This document shows positions 18,275-27,008 of a DNA stretch of 64,000 bases, piece by piece. The stretch is taken from positions 584,703 through 648,702 of the forward strand of contig NZ_KK073873.1 in NCBI RefSeq assembly GCF_000585355.1. The letters are read 5' to 3'. Below the pieces are notes generated by a model that saw only the letters and a program-made list of their open reading frames with translations, made no database searches and was not told the DNA's origin. A program made the translations under genes and the position numbers. Each line of letters begins with the position of its first letter. Position 1 is the first letter of the stretch. This DNA comes from Xylanibacter oryzae DSM 17970. GTDB taxonomy: Bacteria; Bacteroidota; Bacteroidia; Bacteroidales; Bacteroidaceae.

Positions 18275-19219
18275 TCAATTTATGAATCTAATTAATCTCA
18301 ATATAAAGAATAAGTGTTTCTCTGAAAGCCAATATTTAATTTTTTCTTTCTTCGAATAATTAATATAACGCCACATCCTATCAGATTCGGGGAATGTTGT
18401 TTTCCATTTTTTGTAATTTATTAGAGGTGGAAAAAGATAATAGCGTTTGATATTGAATTTTCTAAGTTTTAGTTCATTTTGGAATCTTTCACTATATAAA
18501 CCTACTGATACCAAAAAGTCTTCAACGCTAGTTATAGCCTTGATGTGATCTGATATACTTTTTGATATTTGGTTAGAATAGCGATTAGTATTATATTGTA
18601 CATAGTGGTATAAATACTTATGTATATTAGAACATTTCTTTGCATAATAATATAGCTTTATTGAAGTTATATAATCTTCACCGATCTCAATATCGGAGTT
18701 AAATCTTATATTATTGAAAATATCTTTTTTTACTAAAATTTTCCACATCGTTGGACCAATATTATAATTTATTAGTCTAAAGATATTTTCTTCGCAATCA
18801 TTTGAGTAGTTTTCATAGTGAAATGTACGTCTCTCGTTTCCATAGTCTTTTGTATAGTCACATCCAATAATGTCTATTGTGCTGTCACCTGCAACTGTAA
18901 TCATTTGCTCTATCATGTCTGCTTCAATCCAATCATCGCTATCTACGAATAAAACATATTTACCTTTGGCATTGTCTAATAGATCATTTCTTGTAGTGGC
19001 AATACCTTTATTCTCAAGATGAGAAATAATCGTTATCTTACTTTTGTCAATATTTTTTTTGTCAATATAGCTTTTTAATATGGCTAAACTTTTATCAGGA
19101 GAACAGTCATCAACAAAAACATATTCTATCTCCGGATATGTTTGATGGAAAATGGAATCTAAGCATTTTGCTATATATTTTTCCACTTTGTAAATAGGAA
19201 CTAATATAGATACTAGCAT
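18275..19219 (-). CDS. Glycosyltransferase family 2
   Basis: This 314-aa GT2 enzyme starts with MLVSILVPIYKVEKYIAKCL and contains VDDCSPDKS (36-44) and the DxD-type site FVDSDDW (91-97). A conserved GEDYIT segment in the middle corresponds to the catalytic-base region of GT2 enzymes. It is the last gene of the minus-strand exopolysaccharide operon that begins at 29555, and it follows the previous gene by about 4 nt. It probably adds a side-chain or late repeat-unit residue; this is inference from its position. The C-terminus is basic and aromatic-rich, which may aid membrane association. Confidence 0.88.
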   Translation of the reverse strand: MLVSILVPIYKVEKYIAKCLDSIFHQTYPEIEYVFVDDCSPDKSLAILKSYIDKKNIDKSKITIISHLENKGIATTRNDLLDNAKGKYVLFVDSDDWIEADMIEQMITVAGDSTIDIIGCDYTKDYGNERRTFHYENYSNDCEENIFRLINYNIGPTMWKILVKKDIFNNIRFNSDIEIGEDYITSIKLYYYAKKCSNIHKYLYHYVQYNTNRYSNQISKSISDHIKAITSVEDFLVSVGLYSERFQNELKLRKFNIKRYYLFPPLINYKKWKTTFPESDRMWRYINYSKKEKIKYWLSEKHLFFILRLIRFIN

Positions 19220-19223
19220 TATA

Positions 19224-20015
19224 CTATCTTATTAATTTACAAATAGTGCGCAGTAAAAATGATGTTATTTTATGAAGTCTGTAGGTCTTACTAATTTTTG
19301 CAATATATTTTATCATTTGATCATCCGCATATTTTAATGGTTCATAGTCTTTAAGAATTCTGGCAGGGATGTTATCTATAAGTACACTTCTGCGTTCTGA
19401 TTCTCTTTCTTCATTATTAGTAACACTGATGCCTGTTGTATCAACTTTTGCTATAATATTCTTGTCAAATACATGGCTACAATTATTTACTATTAATGTC
19501 TTAATCCAGAATTCCCAGTCGGAAACAATTTTTAATTCTTCATTATATGGATATTTACGTAGGAATTCCGTCTTAATAAATGACGCTTGATGGCTGATTG
19601 TACTTCGATAAAGTGTTAGGAATGTAACGTCTTTTTCTGTATCAAAACGTATGCTATTCTCATCTGTCCCTATGGTAACTCCAGTTATGATGTCTTCCTT
19701 ATAATGATTAGAGAAGACGCTTTTCAAAACACTTGAGTTATAAAAAATGTCACCTGAATTCATAAAATTGGAATATTCACCATGTGCATGACTTACCCCT
19801 TTGTTCATTGCATTATAAATACCTTTATCCGGTTCAGAAACCCAATAGTCAATTTTATCGGAATACTTTTTAATTATATCAATACTACTATCATTAGATC
19901 CACCATCTATTACGATATATTCATAGTCTTTGAAGTCTTGTGAAATAATACTTTTTATAGTATTCTCCAGACCTTTGGAATTATTGTAATTTATAGTTAT
20001 TATTGATAGTTTCAT
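19224..20015 (-). CDS. Glycosyltransferase family 2 (WcaA/WcaE-like)
   Basis: This protein is about 263 aa when started at the ATG at 20015 (MKLSIITINYNNSKGLENTI), the usual N-terminus of this GT2 subgroup. An in-frame ATG at 20027 would add four residues. Motifs include VIDGGSNDSSIDII, SEPDKGIYNAMNKGV and GEYSNFMNSGD, the last covering the metal-binding region with Asn-Ser-Gly-Asp in place of a strict DxD. The SEPDKGIYDAMNKG signature is typical of colanic-acid-type GT2 enzymes. It lies second from the end of the minus-strand exopolysaccharide operon, 4 nt ahead of the next gene. Sugar specificity is unknown. Confidence 0.88.
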   Translation of the reverse strand: MKLSIITINYNNSKGLENTIKSIISQDFKDYEYIVIDGGSNDSSIDIIKKYSDKIDYWVSEPDKGIYNAMNKGVSHAHGEYSNFMNSGDIFYNSSVLKSVFSNHYKEDIITGVTIGTDENSIRFDTEKDVTFLTLYRSTISHQASFIKTEFLRKYPYNEELKIVSDWEFWIKTLIVNNCSHVFDKNIIAKVDTTGISVTNNEERESERRSVLIDNIPARILKDYEPLKYADDQMIKYIAKISKTYRLHKITSFLLRTICKLIR

Positions 20016-20074
20016 ATGCTTAATCAATTTGATGTAATTATAATTGTTTATGAGCGATATACTTTTTTCTTATA

Positions 20075-21238
20075 TCAATGTTTGGTATGGATAAAATCGT
20101 TATTCTTTGTGTCTATATGGAATATATTGAGGAACATGCGCATGAAGAGTGATGGTATATGGATAATCTTTTGGGAGAATACATGGTGACGTAGTTTAAA
20201 TGGTATAGCAATATACAAGGATATGCATAGTATGATAAACAAGCACCACCACTTTATGCTCCAGCATGGTACGAATATGGTATGTATGATTGCTATAATT
20301 AGTGGTAATATGATTAAAAATACTCTTGGGATAAGAATCTGCTGGATGGTTTTGTCTATATAATCTATATTGCCTTTAAGAATTGCCTTTGGGATATAAG
20401 GAAGCATTTGTAGCAAGCATTGAATCTGAGCAGTCATCCAACGAAGACGTTGGTTTTGGAAGTTCTTAGAATCACAGACCTTTTCATCAAATACAGGAAT
20501 GCGTTCAAGATAATGAATATAGATGCCATCTTTTAGAAGCATTGCTTCTAATTCACGGTCTTCTCCTGATGTTGATAGTTTTTCGACATTGTTTTTGAAC
20601 CAATCGAAATCAATGCACATACCAGAACCTATGAGCGCGGATGATAGACCAATAATATTGTGTGCCTTTCGAAAAATGGTATTGTTGATTTCTTCACTTG
20701 TCCCATCCAATACAGCAATGTCTGTATCCGAATTCTTGGCGCAGCGATGGCATTGAAATGCTCTGTTGCCATCTGCACATGCATTGTTGAGGCTATGAAG
20801 AAAGTTGTGCTTTACCACATCATCGGCATCAAGGATAACTATATAATCATAGTTTTCTTTTATTGTACGAATAGCTAGTTTCATAGCTTTGGCTTTTGAA
20901 CTATTATGATAATCAGCAATAACAAGTTTTATTGATAATTCTCTTAAGGCTTCGTCTGTATCAGCTTTATTGTGATCAGAAACTACTAGGACATCGTATT
21001 TATCTGAAGGATAATTCTGATCAAGAAATGATATAATAGATTTTGTAATAACCCTGTCTTCATTGTATGCAGGAAAAAGAATTAGAAATTTATTGAGTTT
21101 GGTTACCTGTTTTATGATGATTCTTTTCTTTCTTTTGTGGAAAAGAGATACCATAGAGAAGAAAAATACATACATGACAGAAATTGCTATGAATATCCAT
21201 AACATAATGTCTATTATATGTATAAGTTGCCATATCAT
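20075..21238 (-). CDS. Membrane-bound glycosyltransferase family 2
   Basis: This 387-aa GT2 protein has an N-terminal membrane segment (about 10-32) and two or three C-terminal hydrophobic segments (about 295-370), so the catalytic domain is held at the cytoplasmic face. Catalytic features in order are ILDADD (135-140), GEDRE (225-229) and QRLRW (263-267), the QxxRW motif of processive-type GT2 enzymes such as cellulose and poly-GlcNAc synthases. It overlaps the upstream paralog at 21235 by 4 nt. The two share the same topology and most motifs, so they arose by duplication. It could polymerise or add a single sugar; the sequence does not decide. Confidence 0.85.
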   Translation of the reverse strand: MIWQLIHIIDIMLWIFIAISVMYVFFFSMVSLFHKRKKRIIIKQVTKLNKFLILFPAYNEDRVITKSIISFLDQNYPSDKYDVLVVSDHNKADTDEALRELSIKLVIADYHNSSKAKAMKLAIRTIKENYDYIVILDADDVVKHNFLHSLNNACADGNRAFQCHRCAKNSDTDIAVLDGTSEEINNTIFRKAHNIIGLSSALIGSGMCIDFDWFKNNVEKLSTSGEDRELEAMLLKDGIYIHYLERIPVFDEKVCDSKNFQNQRLRWMTAQIQCLLQMLPYIPKAILKGNIDYIDKTIQQILIPRVFLIILPLIIAIIHTIFVPCWSIKWWCLFIILCISLYIAIPFKLRHHVFSQKIIHIPSLFMRMFLNIFHIDTKNNDFIHTKH

Positions 21239-22425
21239 CTGCGATAGTTGTTTTTTGTATTCTTATTTACAAATTTGTTTTTCCAACCAGAAAATGGTAG
21301 CAAATTAATAAGTCCCAATACGATTAAGAATGGTGCCTTTAGAAACGACTTGTCAAAGTTCTTATCAATAAGATAGTCGGGAGTGGCAAGTGCAAAGGCA
21401 AAAATAATTACAGCAAATGTAATCCACCACTTTATAGCTAGGGTCATATATATGAATGGAAGAATTAAACTCATCATGACGATGATGGCTATAAGAACTG
21501 TACGTGGAATAAGCATCCATTGCAATATCTTATCAGCATAATCATATCGTTTTGAAAACATGGCCGGTATAAAGAAGCGCATGTTTTTAATTGCTGTGGT
21601 AAATTGCGTGGATATAAATCTGCTCCGCTGCCTGTTAAAATCCTTGGTTGTCCTTGTCTTTTCATCATAGACGTATATATCATTGAAATAGTCTACAAAG
21701 ATATGTTGTTGCATCAAGAGTGCTTCTATTTCCTTATCTTCTGCTGCAGTCTTCAGTTGGGTAACATTATCGTGGAACCAGTTAAAATCAAAGACTATTC
21801 CGGAACCCATAGTGGCTGACGAAATTCCCAGACTGATATGCCCAAGACGGAACACAGAGTTATTGATCTCTTCGAAGATCGCATCCAAACGTGCTGCTGC
21901 TGTGTCCCTGTTCTTTGAAACTCTGTGCAACTGAATAGCTTTTGTACCAGCAGTTTCGTAAGCATCGTTTACGGCTTCAAGAAACTCAGGAGCAACTACA
22001 TTATCCGCATCAAGGATAAGAACAGCATCGTATATCTTAAATTCAGGGAGATTCTTCATCGCAAACTGCAGTGATTTCGCCTTAGTACTGATTTCGAAAT
22101 TTGGTACTGCTAGGGTTATTGGGAGTTGAGCGAGACGAAAATTCGTCATTTCGTCTTCATGGTCTGATATTACAGTGACATCAAACAGACGCTGTGGATA
22201 GCTCTGTCCTAATACAGAAAGGACGGTTTGTATGATTGTTTTATCAGCACGATATGCGGGGATTAGTATAACAAAGCGATTCTGATGTTTAGCCTTTGGT
22301 ATAATATTTCGATGTCGGATGAGTGATGCAGCTGCAAAAACCAACATGTATATGGTGGTCAGTGCTACGGGAATGAATAGCATAGCATCAATAATATATA
22401 GTATTATCCAAAATGAAATATTCAT
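21235..22425 (-). CDS. Membrane-bound glycosyltransferase family 2 (paralog)
   Basis: This 396-aa protein has the same layout as its downstream neighbour: an N-terminal TM segment (about 10-34), a GT-A catalytic domain and C-terminal TM segments. Motifs are LDADN (138-142), AAEDKE (227-232) and QRSRF (266-270). The final residue of the QxxRW motif is Phe rather than Trp, which could weaken acceptor binding or signal a non-processive enzyme. It overlaps both neighbouring genes by 4 nt, so translation is coupled. Together with 20075-21238 it may act as a pair on the same lipid-linked intermediate. Function beyond GT2 is inference. Confidence 0.85.
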   Translation of the reverse strand: MNISFWIILYIIDAMLFIPVALTTIYMLVFAAASLIRHRNIIPKAKHQNRFVILIPAYRADKTIIQTVLSVLGQSYPQRLFDVTVISDHEDEMTNFRLAQLPITLAVPNFEISTKAKSLQFAMKNLPEFKIYDAVLILDADNVVAPEFLEAVNDAYETAGTKAIQLHRVSKNRDTAAARLDAIFEEINNSVFRLGHISLGISSATMGSGIVFDFNWFHDNVTQLKTAAEDKEIEALLMQQHIFVDYFNDIYVYDEKTRTTKDFNRQRSRFISTQFTTAIKNMRFFIPAMFSKRYDYADKILQWMLIPRTVLIAIIVMMSLILPFIYMTLAIKWWITFAVIIFAFALATPDYLIDKNFDKSFLKAPFLIVLGLINLLPFSGWKNKFVNKNTKNNYRR

Positions 22426-23303
22426 GATCCTATTTTTAGAAATGTTATTATTCCGCTCATAATGGATTTGGAAAGGTCATTATGACCTCTAATTAAATTA
22501 AGAAGACTATCTGTCGAAGATGCTATAATGAGATATAAATATGATATGAATTTATTAATTCCTTTATAGTTGCGTTTTACCAGTAAGAATCTGTTGTGTG
22601 TAAGATAGTATGCACGTGTAGGACTGTTACGGCCTGTGGATTTACTTTCTTTATGGAATATTGTACATGCAGGTTCGTACCAAATTTTGTATCCAGCATT
22701 CCTAATTCTGATAGACCAGTCTATTTCTTCGTAATACAGGAAAAATTCTTCAGGCATCATACCTATATGTTCAATCACTTCACGTTTTACCATCATAGCT
22801 GCTCCGTGAGCATAATAAGTAGGGTGGGCAATATCGTACTGACCATTATCAGGTTCATCATATCCTATAGACTTGTTGCGTATTGTTATTTCGGATAATT
22901 TGGTATACCCTGCGTATTGTATGTGCTGCCCATTATCAGAGAAGCGAATCTTAGGACAAGCTACACCAATGTCTGTGGATGATTGTAATCTTAGAATAAG
23001 TGCATTTATATTGAAATCTTTGAAGTAGGTATCGTTATTAACAAAAAATATGTACTTAGCTTTTGCTGCTTTGATACCAAGGTTGTTGCCACCGGCAAAA
23101 CCAAGGTTTATTTTACTGCGAAGAACTTTTACTTTAGGATATTTGTTTTCTATAATAGAGGCTTCGTCTTGAGATGATGCATTATCCACTACAATCACTT
23201 CTAATGAATATTCATCAAAAGGGATTGAATCAATTAGCTCCATGGTATCTTTAATACCATTATAATTGACAGTTATTATTGATATGTCATACTCTTGATT
23301 CAC
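22422..23303 (-). CDS. Glycosyltransferase family 2 (rhamnosyltransferase-like)
   Basis: This 293-aa GT2 enzyme resembles dTDP-rhamnosyltransferase-type proteins. It has SIITVNYNGIKDTMELIDSI, VVDNASSQDEA (35-45), the LGFAGGNNLGIKAAK loop and FVNNDTYF as the DxD-like site. Later come GAAMMVKREVIEHIGMMPEE and EEIDWSIRIRNAGYKI, the conserved acceptor and base region. A hydrophobic C-terminal segment (about 255-275) suggests peripheral membrane attachment. It overlaps the polymerase gene by 17 nt and the next gene by 4 nt, consistent with tight coupling. Rhamnose as donor is only a family-level guess; no dTDP-rhamnose genes are in the window. Confidence 0.85.
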   Translation of the reverse strand: MNQEYDISIITVNYNGIKDTMELIDSIPFDEYSLEVIVVDNASSQDEASIIENKYPKVKVLRSKINLGFAGGNNLGIKAAKAKYIFFVNNDTYFKDFNINALILRLQSSTDIGVACPKIRFSDNGQHIQYAGYTKLSEITIRNKSIGYDEPDNGQYDIAHPTYYAHGAAMMVKREVIEHIGMMPEEFFLYYEEIDWSIRIRNAGYKIWYEPACTIFHKESKSTGRNSPTRAYYLTHNRFLLVKRNYKGINKFISYLYLIIASSTDSLLNLIRGHNDLSKSIMSGIITFLKIGS

Positions 23304-24807
23304 GTTTCTTTCTTGCCTTTTCTTCTTTTATTTCAGTTTGAACCTTTAATCTTTTATCTTCAAATATCTGATAATCTTTCTCAATTGACGGTAGTATGTA
23401 TACGATGCTAAGACCTCCATAAAAGATAAGCACATTAGGAAACTGCATAAGTATCTGGTTGCCATATCCACCTATATGTATTGCTGCAAATGCACAGCAG
23501 AAAGCAGCACCTATTCCACGTAATGAGGAATTATTTATTCTGAAAAAGACAGTCCAACAACCTCCCATAAACATGAGTATAGTCGTTATTACAAAAACGG
23601 TTATTCCTATCTGACCTGTATGCACCCAGATAAACACGTATTCGGAATCTGGTGGAGTCTGAGATAATATCTTATATTTATTGAATGGTGGCACGTTCTC
23701 GGTAAAGATACCAATGCCCATTCCCCAAGGTGCGTCTTTAACGTATTTTGCCATTGACTCTTTATTTATGTCTCTGACGCTTTTTGACGCATCATCTCTG
23801 TTGAAGGCGGACCTCATCCTTCGTATCATGCTGTTACTGCCTCCTATTGTAGTAAATGCTAATATGAATAAAAAGACTCCGAATACTATGGTTACAGGTA
23901 ACGCAATTTTTACTGACTTTGACAGAAAGATAAATACAAGGAATCCTATTATCATACAGAATATAGCTGTACGGGTTCCTGAAGCGAACATCGCCCATGT
24001 GCATGCTGCTCCTGCTATAATAAAGAATATCTTGTCTTTTTTTATACGGGATGTTATACCTACTATATAAAATGCTACTGCAGATGATGCCATGTTGCAA
24101 CCAAAATTGGCAGCGTCACTAAATACTGAGAAATATCTTATAATACCGTTTACGACATGAGTACGTGCTGCATATCCCCAAAGCCATGCCTTTTCAGCTG
24201 TAGTAAATCCAAACGTCTTTTGTTTCCAGGCCCAAAATGCCGCAAATATTGAAAGTATAGCGAACACACGCAAAAACTTTATGATTTTTTCGGGTGTGGA
24301 TATATACAGAGAACATATTATAAAGGCATAAAGCAGTTGGAATGCCATAAGTCTTGCGCCTGTATACCATGCACCAATATTAATACCTAATCCACATGTG
24401 TCGTTAAATATCTCAATGCAGCAGAAGCCACCCCATACTATTAGTGCAAGCAGCATAACATTATTCAAGTTGCTTATGTGCAAGTCTTTGGCATCAATTA
24501 ACGCAATCACTATAAGAAGTATCTCGAAAATTTCGTTTGGTATTGATGAAGGGATTGGCATATACCCAATCTTATTAAGATACATTACAAAATAGTTGAA
24601 TACAAACAGTGTCCAGAAGATAGTCATCTTATTTTTGATACCGACATATACAAATATAGGTATAAGTGGGAGAGTGCATATGATTGCAAATGAATTTAGC
24701 CCGCCTGAATATAGCTCGTACAGTGCAATCAAGAAAAGGAGAAAGAGCACTGCAGCTCTTCCTCCGTTATCTTTTATGTATTGCACGACTATATTGACCT
24801 TATTCAT
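23287..24807 (-). CDS. O-antigen polymerase/ligase-like membrane protein
   Basis: This 506-aa protein is dominated by about ten to twelve hydrophobic segments, with a large extracytoplasmic loop around residues 320-390 (SAFNRDDASKSVRDINKESM and PWGMGIGIFTENVPPFNKYK). A GxGxG-type loop and a C-terminal charged cytoplasmic tail (EKARKKRESRV) are present. This is the topology of Wzy polymerases and WaaL-type O-antigen ligases, which act on undecaprenyl-linked glycans on the periplasmic side. Its position next to the Wzz-like gene favours a Wzy-type polymerase, but ligase function cannot be excluded from sequence. It begins 11 nt after the Wzz-like gene. Confidence 0.85.
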   Translation of the reverse strand: MNKVNIVVQYIKDNGGRAAVLFLLFLIALYELYSGGLNSFAIICTLPLIPIFVYVGIKNKMTIFWTLFVFNYFVMYLNKIGYMPIPSSIPNEIFEILLIVIALIDAKDLHISNLNNVMLLALIVWGGFCCIEIFNDTCGLGINIGAWYTGARLMAFQLLYAFIICSLYISTPEKIIKFLRVFAILSIFAAFWAWKQKTFGFTTAEKAWLWGYAARTHVVNGIIRYFSVFSDAANFGCNMASSAVAFYIVGITSRIKKDKIFFIIAGAACTWAMFASGTRTAIFCMIIGFLVFIFLSKSVKIALPVTIVFGVFLFILAFTTIGGSNSMIRRMRSAFNRDDASKSVRDINKESMAKYVKDAPWGMGIGIFTENVPPFNKYKILSQTPPDSEYVFIWVHTGQIGITVFVITTILMFMGGCWTVFFRINNSSLRGIGAAFCCAFAAIHIGGYGNQILMQFPNVLIFYGGLSIVYILPSIEKDYQIFEDKRLKVQTEIKEEKARKKRESRV

Positions 24808-24818
24808 TTATGCTGCAT

Positions 24819-26996
24819 TTACAAAGTGTGACTATTTTCTGTAGCAGTAAGTCCCATCTGAGATATTCTATAAGCAAAATTATTCAGTCTTGAATATGGT
24901 GGCAATTGACCAACATATTCTTCAACAGCGTAACGACTTGCTTCTGTAAGATACATATATAAGGTGTTCTGATCTGTCAACTGCGATTCAATTTCTTTAA
25001 GCGCTTTCTGGTCAACATCTTTCCATGTGCGGTTGGCACGTGTGACAATAAGATTGACCGTACCGATATTGAGTAATGCTGTGGATATAGAATGGTCGTT
25101 GAGATTCGGATACTCGACAATCGCAATTTCGTTTTCTAGTATGTCGGGACAAAGGTCTCTAATGCTCTTTGCCATAATATATTTGCTATCTTCTGCAAGG
25201 AAATCTTCGTCGTATGTAAGGCGACGTACCTGCAAACCAATAGAAATCCAATAGTTCTCAAGTTCGGATGCAAGATAGCTTTTACCATTGCTCGCATCTG
25301 TTGAAAGCAAATTGATGACATTCTGCTGACCGGTATTGAAGTGGGGCAGTATAGTCTTACTGAGATGACGTAGGGCCATATCGCTTATAGTCTTATTGAA
25401 ACGACGGTAACGAAGGTTACTCTCTTTTGGAAAGCACCCAAGCACAGGTATCTTTGTAATATGTTCTGAACGCATACGGTCGCGTAGAGTACGATCAAGT
25501 ATTTCTATAGTCAAGAAGTAAACTGTTACAAGAAGTAATGTGAGCAAGTATGAAGCAAGCAAAATCATAATACGATTAGTTGGCTCTGCGTTAAGAGGAA
25601 ACAATGGTGGATTAAGTACACGAAGTGTAGCTGTCGTCATTTGCAGATTTCGTTGACGTAGACGGGCTGCATTCAGTGCGTTAAGCATTGCCATATAGTT
25701 GCTTTCTACAAAACCAATATGTCTGTCTTTTCTTGCTAAGGTCGCTCCAATTGGTGCAAAGTAGAGGAACTGGCGGTCTAGTTTTCCGCGCATAATGTCT
25801 TGAGCTGACATTTCTGCTTTTGTCTTCTGTAGCAGGAGTACTTGTTCGAGCCATTTGTCAATCATCGTATTAGCTTTGACACCTGTTTCTGTATTGTATG
25901 ATGATGCTTCTATGTCTTTTGTGAGATTTCTCACGTTATTTGTTGTGTTTTGAAGCTGGTTCTGTGCTTTTGCCAATTCTTGTTGTGCCTCACCATTACT
26001 GCTACCACCTTCGCTGCTCATAAGTCGGAGATTAGAAATACGTGACTGAAGCTTAGATATTTCATTGACTCTGTCTGTAAACAGTCTGTTGGAGCGGATA
26101 ATTTTTGCGCGATTGCCTAATTGCCTTTCCAGATAATCCATTAAAGACTTTGTTGTTGTGTAATCCATTAGCTGTTGGTTGTCGGATGTCTGTTGGGTTG
26201 CATCTAGGCCTGCAATCTGCTTAGTCTGCTCGCCGTAGTTTATAATTCGTTTTGACACATTATATTTGATCAGATCATCTTCTGAACCGCATAGTATTCT
26301 ATATAAACGTGCTACTTCGCGTTCGAAAAACTTAATTACCTTGTTAGTTTCTCCGAAACGTATATCTTGATACTGTTTAGAAAATGCATCGTTAAGTATA
26401 TCTACAGTATTGTAAGCGATACCTGCGTCATTAGCAGTATAGCCAATATTAATAATATCACTTTGATCTAATTGAGTGACTTTTAGTTTGGCTGTAATGT
26501 TGTTAATACCAAACCAAGGGTGATAATTAAGAACACCATATAAATAATTATCAGGTAATGGTTTCTCATAAGCCTTTAAATTAGCATAAGTAGCAGCCTC
26601 ACTGTTGTGATTAATCAATGCTTTTACTTCTGCCGGAACTGTAGCATTAAGTTCTCTGAAATGTTCGGCACTGATATAATTGTTGTCCTTGTTAGGATTT
26701 CCATACATCATGCAACGGCCAAAAAGGCGAAGAGATACTTCCTGTATTGTACTGTTAGTCGTAATAATGAGCATTAGGTTCTTAATATTAGTCTGTGGAT
26801 CCCCACCGGTAATTCCGGTTCCACCTTCTATATTATAACCTGTGATCATACCTGTATATACTGTTGTAGATACATCATATTGTCGATCCATATCGCGTGT
26901 GTAAAACCACGCAACTATAAGTGCTATCATTGGTAATATGAGTAAATACCAGCGTATGCGGTAAAGTAATCGAACTACATATCTAAATATATCCAT
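24819..26996 (-). CDS. Wzz/GumC-like chain-length regulator with degenerate kinase-like C-terminus
   Basis: This 725-aa protein has an N-terminal TM segment (about 14-32), a long periplasmic part with coiled-coil stretches (about 230-430), a GNVR-like segment and the proline-rich PPLFPLNAEPTNR before a second TM segment (about 475-500). The C-terminal cytoplasmic domain resembles a bacterial tyrosine autokinase. Its P-loop is reduced to STDASNGKSY (near 565), the Walker A'/B aspartates are not apparent (IAIVEYPNLND), and no C-terminal tyrosine cluster is seen. It probably controls chain length and links the polymerase to export, with the kinase activity likely lost. It lies between the polymerase and TolC-like genes. 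Confidence 0.85.
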   Translation of the reverse strand: MDIFRYVVRLLYRIRWYLLILPMIALIVAWFYTRDMDRQYDVSTTVYTGMITGYNIEGGTGITGGDPQTNIKNLMLIITTNSTIQEVSLRLFGRCMMYGNPNKDNNYISAEHFRELNATVPAEVKALINHNSEAATYANLKAYEKPLPDNYLYGVLNYHPWFGINNITAKLKVTQLDQSDIINIGYTANDAGIAYNTVDILNDAFSKQYQDIRFGETNKVIKFFEREVARLYRILCGSEDDLIKYNVSKRIINYGEQTKQIAGLDATQQTSDNQQLMDYTTTKSLMDYLERQLGNRAKIIRSNRLFTDRVNEISKLQSRISNLRLMSSEGGSSNGEAQQELAKAQNQLQNTTNNVRNLTKDIEASSYNTETGVKANTMIDKWLEQVLLLQKTKAEMSAQDIMRGKLDRQFLYFAPIGATLARKDRHIGFVESNYMAMLNALNAARLRQRNLQMTTATLRVLNPPLFPLNAEPTNRIMILLASYLLTLLLVTVYFLTIEILDRTLRDRMRSEHITKIPVLGCFPKESNLRYRRFNKTISDMALRHLSKTILPHFNTGQQNVINLLSTDASNGKSYLASELENYWISIGLQVRRLTYDEDFLAEDSKYIMAKSIRDLCPDILENEIAIVEYPNLNDHSISTALLNIGTVNLIVTRANRTWKDVDQKALKEIESQLTDQNTLYMYLTEASRYAVEEYVGQLPPYSRLNNFAYRISQMGLTATENSHTL

Positions 26997-27008
26997 ATTT
27001 CTTTATTC

